From assembly GCA_016709495.1 (NCBI GenBank), contig JADJMS010000009.1, positions 124,001-188,000 on the forward strand: DNA of 64,000 nucleotides, written 5' to 3'. The notes under the pieces are model-generated. The model worked only from the letters and a program-made list of their open reading frames with translations. It had not been told where the DNA came from and did not search any database. Position numbers and translations under genes: made by a program. This stretch comes from Candidatus Dechloromonas phosphorivorans (GTDB lineage: Bacteria > Pseudomonadota > Gammaproteobacteria > Burkholderiales > Rhodocyclaceae). Shown here one piece after another: positions 58,776 to 64,000 of this stretch (positions are counted from its first letter, which is position 1; the number at the start of each line of letters is the position of its first letter).

Positions 58776-59766
58776 AAAATCGGCTCTTGGCCTCGGCAGG
58801 AATTTCCATGCCGGTGATCTGGGCGCGGTCGAGAAGCTCCCAGTAGTAGCGATAGGAAGCGCGGTCGTGCAGTTTGCCTTCGTGCTGAGTCGGACCCCAG
58901 TCCGTATCCTGTGCGGCGATCAGGATTTCCGCAGCAGCCTGGACTTCGGAAAAGTCCGGGCGCATGGCTTCGACGATCGGTACGATCTGCTTGGGATGGA
59001 TGCTCCACATCCGAAGGTATCCGAATTCGGTTCGGGCGCGCAGGGCATCATTGCGGATGTAGTCGATATCTTTCAGTTCAGTCGTCACATTATGGGACGG
59101 AACAACGCCGCAAGCCAGGGCAGCAGCGCTGATTTCGCACTTGGCGCGGGCAACCAGCGGGTGGCTGAATTGTCCCGGGCTCCGCATTGCGCTGCCGGGA
59201 ATCGCACCGTGATGGCCGGAGACAAAATCCATCAGGCCGAAATCCAGGCTCTCGACCCCGGGCAGTGCAGCGATTTCCCATACTTCGCGAAGGGCGCCGT
59301 GGGTTTCGATCAACACATGCACCGGTATCCTGCGGTCAACACCAAAACTTTGCTCAATTTCACGTAAAGCTTCGACTTGCACCTGAACATCTCCGGCGCT
59401 ACATGGTTTTGGCAGGGTGATGAATGGGAGACGACGGCCAGCGATGCCAACCAGGATTTCCATATCCTGCCGCCAGTGCGGATGGGTCACATCATGAACG
59501 CGGGCGCCAACCCGGTTGAACAGGTTGTCATCGCTCATGATCAGGTGTGCCGCCATTTCGGCATGTTCTCGCTCGGCGCCAGCGTGAGCGCCGTCTTCGC
59601 AGTCGCAGGTAATGTCGAAAATCGGCCCGAGTTCCTTTTGCAGTTGCAGCGCCTTGCGCATCAGCTTTTCCGAGCCCGCGTAATGGTCGACCGCGGGCAG
59701 GATGGGAAAGGGCTTTTCGCCGGCAAAAAGAACCGCTTTGGGATGGCGCATGATGTTCCTGAGCAT
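58768..59766 (-). CDS. CitE/malyl-CoA lyase-like CoA-ester lyase (HpcH/HpaI family)
   Basis: 332 residues with the metal-dependent aldolase/lyase TIM barrel. Acidic metal ligands are in DITCDCEDGAHAG and VLIETHGALREVWEI; GVESLDFGLMDFVSGHHG and IHPKQIVPIVEAM are also conserved. The family cleaves malyl-CoA, citryl-CoA or related esters. The substrate cannot be fixed from sequence, but a position directly downstream of mdh suggests C4/C2 acid metabolism. Confidence 0.87.
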   Translation of the reverse strand: MLRNIMRHPKAVLFAGEKPFPILPAVDHYAGSEKLMRKALQLQKELGPIFDITCDCEDGAHAGAEREHAEMAAHLIMSDDNLFNRVGARVHDVTHPHWRQDMEILVGIAGRRLPFITLPKPCSAGDVQVQVEALREIEQSFGVDRRIPVHVLIETHGALREVWEIAALPGVESLDFGLMDFVSGHHGAIPGSAMRSPGQFSHPLVARAKCEISAAALACGVVPSHNVTTELKDIDYIRNDALRARTEFGYLRMWSIHPKQIVPIVEAMRPDFSEVQAAAEILIAAQDTDWGPTQHEGKLHDRASYRYYWELLDRAQITGMEIPAEAKSRFFA

Positions 59767-59770
59767 GAAT

Positions 59771-59802
59771 GAAAAAGGCCGCGATATTTTATCGCGGCCT
59801 TT
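59771..59802 (-). terminator. Rho-independent terminator of mdh
   Basis: A perfect 12-bp stem AAAGGCCGCGAT/ATCGCGGCCTTT with a 5-nt loop. On the minus strand it ends in a T run, 26 bases past the mdh stop and just before the CoA-ester lyase start. Confidence 0.85.
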
Positions 59803-59828
59803 GCTTGAAGCTGAGAACTAATGCTGGA

Positions 59829-60815
59829 TTACAGCATGTCCTTGACGGCTTCGGCTTCGTCGGTCAGTTCTTTGAGCGTGAAGTTCATCTTCTCACGGCT
59901 GTATTCGTCGATTTCCAGACCCTGAATGATCTTGAAGGAACCACCCTTGCACTCGCACGGGAAGCCATAAACGATACCGGCCGGAATGCCGTAGGAGCCA
60001 TCAGAAGGAACGCCCATGGTGACCCAGTCGCTGGAACCAAGAACCCAGTCACGGATGTGATCGATAGCTGCATTGGCTGCGGAAGCAGCTGAAGACAGGC
60101 CACGGGCTTCAATAATGGCGGCGCCACGCTTGCCAACGGTCGGCAGGAAGGTGTCGTTGTTCCAGGCGTGATCGTTGATCAACGCCTTGACGTTATCGCC
60201 ATTGGATTCGCAGTTGCGGTAGTCGGCGTACATCGTCGGTGAGTGGTTACCCCAAACGACCAGCTTCTTGAATGAAGAAACCGGACGGCCAGCCTTTTCA
60301 GCCAATTGTGACAGCGCACGGTTGTGGTCAAGGCGCAGCATGCCGTGGTAGTTGTTCGGGTTGGTGCGGCCAACCTTTTTGGCTGCAGCGGCAGCGATGT
60401 AGGCGTTGGTGTTGCAAGGATTGCCAACTACCAGAACCTTGACGCCTTCGCTGGCGTTTTCGGCGATAGCTTTGCCCTGAACCGTAAAGATGGCACCATT
60501 GGCGGTCAGCAGGTCGGCACGCTCCATACCTTTGGTACGCGGACGAGCGCCAACCAGCAAGCAGACGTCTGCATCCTTGAAGGCAACATTCGGGTCATCG
60601 GTGGCAACCATGCCAGCGAGCAGCGGGAAGGCGCAGTCGTCGAGTTCCATCATGACGCCCTTGACGGCTTGCTGAGCCTGCGGCAGGTCGAGCAACTGAA
60701 GAATGACCGGCTGGTCTTTGCCGAGCATTTCGCCGGAGGCAATGCGGAACAGCAGGCTATAACCGATCTGGCCGGCGGCGCCGGTAATAGCTACGCGCAT
60801 GGGTGCTTTTGACAT
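59829..60815 (-). CDS. mdh: Malate dehydrogenase
   Basis: NAD-dependent oxidation of malate to oxaloacetate in the TCA cycle. 328 residues of the LDH-like MDH type used by betaproteobacteria: NAD loop VAITGAAGQIGYSLLFRIASGEMLG, catalytic region MLRLDHNRALSQLAEK (Asp/Arg) and VVWGNHSPTMYADYRN (His). A 16-bp perfect palindrome lies about 140 bp upstream. In related genomes, as I recall, a GntR regulator and sdhCDAB sit on the other side of mdh; here ankyrin sequence occupies that place. Confidence 0.96.
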   Translation of the reverse strand: MSKAPMRVAITGAAGQIGYSLLFRIASGEMLGKDQPVILQLLDLPQAQQAVKGVMMELDDCAFPLLAGMVATDDPNVAFKDADVCLLVGARPRTKGMERADLLTANGAIFTVQGKAIAENASEGVKVLVVGNPCNTNAYIAAAAAKKVGRTNPNNYHGMLRLDHNRALSQLAEKAGRPVSSFKKLVVWGNHSPTMYADYRNCESNGDNVKALINDHAWNNDTFLPTVGKRGAAIIEARGLSSAASAANAAIDHIRDWVLGSSDWVTMGVPSDGSYGIPAGIVYGFPCECKGGSFKIIQGLEIDEYSREKMNFTLKELTDEAEAVKDML

Positions 60816-61254
60816 GTATCGCTCCTGTTTTAAACAGCGTGATTGAAATTATTCGAATCTGCTCGAACGCCTGCTGAAAAATTTTTCTTGCGGGTGCTGG
60901 CGCGAGAGGTTTTCAATCTTAGAAGTTAGTCGCGATAGTGTCAATTCATCATATGTCTTATATAAGACAGGGCAGGCGCTGGCGATTACTCCTATGTCAT
61001 ACTGCGGCGTCTAACGACAGAGGGTGATAGTGATAGAAAAGTGATAAGGGGCAAATCGGGTGAGTGATACGAGTGCCCCACCTTCATCACCAGCAATACC
61101 GTTGTCTTCAAAGGTTGTTCGGAGATTGTCCATGCAATTTGTGACGGGGGGCTTTATAGTCAGCACAGATATGTTGCTTGCTAAATTGCACAGCCTGACA
61201 AAGCAACAGGATTCGTAGTTAACTCAAAATCTCTACCTGCAAGGTGTAATCATC
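60816..61254. other. 439-bp intergenic region between mdh and the ankyrin locus
   Basis: No gene seen in either strand. It contains the perfect palindrome at 60954-60969. To its right the base composition becomes AT-rich, like the ankyrin locus that follows. Confidence 0.6.
60954..60969. promoter_or_regulatory. Perfect 16-bp palindrome upstream of mdh, probable operator
   Basis: TGTCTTATATAAGACA equals its own reverse complement. It lies 139 bp before the mdh start and has an imperfect counterpart upstream of acnB (24446-24461). Size and symmetry fit a GntR-type dimer site; the regulator gene is not in the window. Confidence 0.6.
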
Positions 61255-63839
61255 ATGGCGATCAAGAAACTTACGAATTATTTGGAAGAAATTAAGTCAA
61301 AGAACTGCAAAGTAAAAAATATTCAGAACTTCCTCGCTAGTAATAATTCTGCAATTAATGAGTTCTGCTACGACTGTAATAATTACGAGGCATTTGGACT
61401 AACTCCGCTCGCTTACGCTGCAAGAATTGGCAAATATGAGGTTTGCCAATCACTAATTGATGCCGGCTCGGATGTGAATGGTAAGATGAATCTTCAAACC
61501 ATTCCGTATTAATGTATGCGGCATGGAGTGGGCATCAAGAAGTTGTGAAATTGCTCTTGAGCAAGGGAGCCGACGTCAAGTAGGCCGCGACGGAGAAACC
61601 GTATTAGTTTTCCGACATTCGAATTCATTATCAAACCCTGCGCTTCTCTCGGATCTCATCGAAGCTGGTGCAGATGTGAATGCGCGGTATAGAGAATATC
61701 CAAACGGACCTGGGAAGACTCCGCTGTTAATGGCCCGAAGTTACGAGATCGTCAAACTTTTACTAGAAGCAGGTGCTGATCCGCAGGCCTCAAATGATTG
61801 TGATACACCTATAAAATTAATCAATGATATTGAAGCGTGCCGCCTTCTTATCCAATACGGCGCAGAAGTTAAACGCTCTTGATGATGAAAAAGACTGGAC
61901 ACCATTAATGAGCCGCAGGCTTTAAGGGAACAGTTGAGAAGTGCAAGTTGCTGATCGAGAATGGTGCAGACGCTAATGCACTTTCTTCTAGCGGGGGAAA
62001 CCGTTTACGACATCGCTCGGGGTGACGGACAAAACCCAGTGAGATTGCGGATTATTTGGCGACGGTTACAACGCTGAGAACAGTGAAGTCGAGAAGCCAT
62101 ATAACCCGGCAGAAGACCAAGAGCTAAGTTCGAAATTTGTTTCTGCCGCAAGGAAGGGCGATTTGAAAACGGTCAGAAGTTATTTGAACAGGGGGCCGAT
62201 ATCAATTCCTGCGATAGGTCTCAATATAAGCCGGCCATTTTATGGGCAGCCGAGAAGGGCCATGTGGAAGTCTGTAAATTCATTTTCAGCAAAGGTCCGC
62301 TGCTGCGTGATTGCACGTACATGTTTAACTACATGGCCCGTCTTGAGAAACAGAGTTTCTGGCAAAGATGTTGAAGTGTGGGCCACTACATTCCAACTGT
62401 ATTGGTTCAGAGATGAGCGTTGTTGAATTTCATGCCAACTATGCTATTGGCGGAAAACACCGTTAATTGAAGCGGCTGAGCGAGGAGATGAGGCTACCTG
62501 TAAGTTTTTAGTCGAAGAGGGAGGGCTGGAATCAACTCGCATTCTGATTGGGGTTTGAATGCCCTCGCTTACGCTGCACAAAACGGGCACGCCAACATTT
62601 GCACTCTGCTGATTTCACATGGCGCACGAATGATCTCTAAAGCAACTGGCATGAGTGCTATTAGCGCACTTGGATGTGCCGCTGAAAATGGTCACGATGA
62701 TGCTGGTGAGCTACTGATTTCGGTAGGTGCAGATGTCAATCCAGCAATATCGGAGAATATTTCCCATTAATTTTGGCTATCGAAAATGGTCATGTATCTA
62801 CCAGCAAATTACTACTTGAGCATGGAGCCAACGTTCATATCAAGCAATGGGACAAAAATCGCTGACTATTGCAAATGAAAGCAGATCGCCAAATCGCGAT
62901 TTAATTGCACTGATTGAAGAGCATATGAGCCGATCAGATACTGCGCCAGATCCTTACTCGATCGATCGTTTAAAGTGCGCGGACAGTCTGAATGTATTTA
63001 GGATTTTTAGTGATGATGTTCCATACATTGATCCTAATTTGTCTTATACGGATAAGTCTCTCTTTAATGAAGTCAGGAATTTCAAAGTTCGATCAGTTTC
63101 GACCTTGATTAAAGCTGGATCCAATCCAAACTCGATTGATCCAAACGGTGAAACGCCGCTTTTTACTGCTATCCGCTCAATGGACTACAAGACTGATAGC
63201 TCAATAATTAGTGTCATCAACCTTCTGATTGATGCCGGTGCTGACGTTAATGCCATTGGATATCAAGGCCAGCCACTCCTAATTTGTGCATTGAGTTCAT
63301 ATGGCAAGGAAGAGGCTGCAATTCGTTTGATTTCAGCCGGCGCAAAGGTAGATGTATCTCATCCTAGATATGGATCGTCAATGTATGCTGCCAGCACCTC
63401 GATTGAAGCGATGCAAGCATTGCTATCTACCGGAGCTAGCATTGATGGACTTGGCCCAAATCGTTTCTCGAATTTACCCGGCGAGTGGACTGCGTTAATG
63501 AAATTATGTGCGGGCTACAAGACAAGCATCGCAGAAATTAAATGGTTACTCGAGGTTGGTGCAAATCCAAACGCCCGAGATCACCTCGGATGGACGCCCT
63601 TGATGATTGCCTCATGGAAGCGAGAAATTGAGTTCGTCAAAGCATTGGTTACACGTGGTGCTGACATTCATGCCGTCAATTCAGATGGTATGAATGCACT
63701 AGATCTTGCCATGGCTAGTCGCGATTTAGATCTCTTCAACAAAAAGAAAAATGCGAGCAGCTTCGAAGTCGACAAACTGGAAATTGTTGATTATCTCTCG
63801 AACGAGTTAGGCTTGACGAAAGCAGCGGGAGCAATTTAA
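61255..63839 (+). pseudogene. Large ankyrin-repeat protein gene broken into many frames
   Basis: The ATG at 61255 (MAIKKLTNYLEEIKSKNC) opens an ankyrin protein that would span about 860 residues. Repeats are readable almost end to end by switching frames: LTPLAYAARIGKYEVCQSLIDAGSDVN, VLMYAAWSGHQEVVKLLLSKGADV, KTPLLMARSYEIVKLLLEAGADP, then about ten further repeats to 63839. I count roughly ten frame changes between 61480 and 62850. The last 330 codons (62847-63839) are uninterrupted, with repeats such as GETPLFTAIRSM and LGWTPLMIASWKREIEFVKALVTRGADIH. Either this is a decayed gene or the sequence quality is poor here. AT-rich compared with its neighbours. Confidence 0.65.
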
Positions 63840-63863
63840 GCACTCCGGCTCAAGCGGCTACCC

Positions 63864-64000
63864 TCAGTTAGATAAATCTGGAAAGCGACCATGGCCAGTG
63901 TTGTCGATCATCGCCTTCGCCTTCTTACAATACCTGCTGACTGCGGCTGTCCAACTCGCCTTGGTGAGTGGGATATCCAGTACCTCTTCAGGCGTCAGAC
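63864..64000 (-). CDS. 3' end of a gene entering from the right
   Basis: The minus strand is open from the window edge to a TGA at 63864-63866, encoding 44 residues (LTPEEVLDIPLTKASWTAAV ... IDNTGHGRFPDLSN). The composition looks protein-like and the codons GC-rich, like the core genome and unlike the ankyrin locus. The family is not recognised. Confidence 0.5.
   Translation of the reverse strand, partial: LTPEEVLDIPLTKASWTAAVSRYCKKAKAMIDNTGHGRFPDLSN

Noticed and set aside
1..64000. CRISPR arrays, rRNA and tRNA genes, intact insertion sequences
   Set aside because: No regularly spaced direct repeats, no cloverleaf-like sequences with a TTCGAA-type arm outside genes, and no transposase-like product were seen. 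A dedicated RNA-gene search could still find small RNAs.

Overview
The window looks like the chromosome of a betaproteobacterium, most plausibly Rhodocyclales (Dechloromonas/Azonexus-like). This is inferred from the gene content: B12-dependent ribonucleotide reductase, the MaoC-Pta fusion next to AckA, FabI, a soluble HoxFUYHW hydrogenase, AcnB, a PEP-CTERM protein and a DUF2863 protein. Most of the window has the GC-rich look of that group. The last 2.6 kb is visibly more AT-rich. I found no tRNA, rRNA, CRISPR array or intact insertion sequence.

Layout. 1-8005: leftward housekeeping genes (nrdJ behind two NrdR-like boxes, pta-ackA, a Cys-phosphatase, a kinase-like protein, fabI). 8282-13444: rightward NAD-reducing [NiFe]-hydrogenase operon hoxFUYHW. 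13376-17468: remnants of a biotin locus (truncated bioF, intact bioA) with a soluble CZB chemoreceptor between them, then a DUF2863 gene. 17558-24225: yaaA, a TlpA-like thioredoxin coupled to a PIN-domain gene, a dusC/trmB-like/YkgJ operon, a LysR/MFS pair, a tautomerase and a DUF1439 protein. 24564-27163: acnB. 27304-32176: a LuxR-type quorum-sensing receptor gene beside a perfect 20-bp lux-box palindrome that faces three small secreted lipoproteins, plus a lipoprotein hydrolase, a methyltransferase and a LysR regulator. 32435-35099: a large SAM-domain/MACPF/propeller-like protein. 35553-36134: a DUF4114 PEP-CTERM protein behind a sigma-54 type promoter. 36454-41961: a six-gene operon (MacB/LolCDE-like ABC ATPase and permease, LolA-like carrier, outer-membrane barrel, LytS-type kinase, LytTR regulator). 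42238-46004: periplasmic binding protein, membrane diguanylate cyclase and a beta-helix protein. 47133-51797: an ECF42 sigma-factor operon with two DGPF (YCII) proteins and glyoxalase-like enzymes, preceded by two matching TGTCGA-N17-CGTC promoters. 51959-60815: psd, rlmF, a nitronate monooxygenase-like flavoprotein, a secreted ankyrin protein/porin/phosphate-binding-like set, a CBS protein, truC, a CoA-ester lyase and mdh. 61255-63839: a long ankyrin-repeat gene broken into many frames.

Two properties cut across the whole window. First, at least a dozen genes, including strongly conserved ones (hoxH, acnB, rlmF), are each interrupted by an apparent single-base indel, often in a short homopolymer. 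Uncorrected sequencing or assembly error is the simplest explanation, so I join such pieces into one feature and name the break. Second, the exact 12-mer GTYGACCGTAAC occurs eight times, seven on the same strand, both inside and between genes. No feature I can name explains it.

The most interesting candidates are the SAM-MACPF protein, the LuxR/lux-box/lipoprotein unit, the ECF42 regulon with its two promoters, the lipoprotein-sorting-like operon with its own two-component system, and the dispersed 12-mer.
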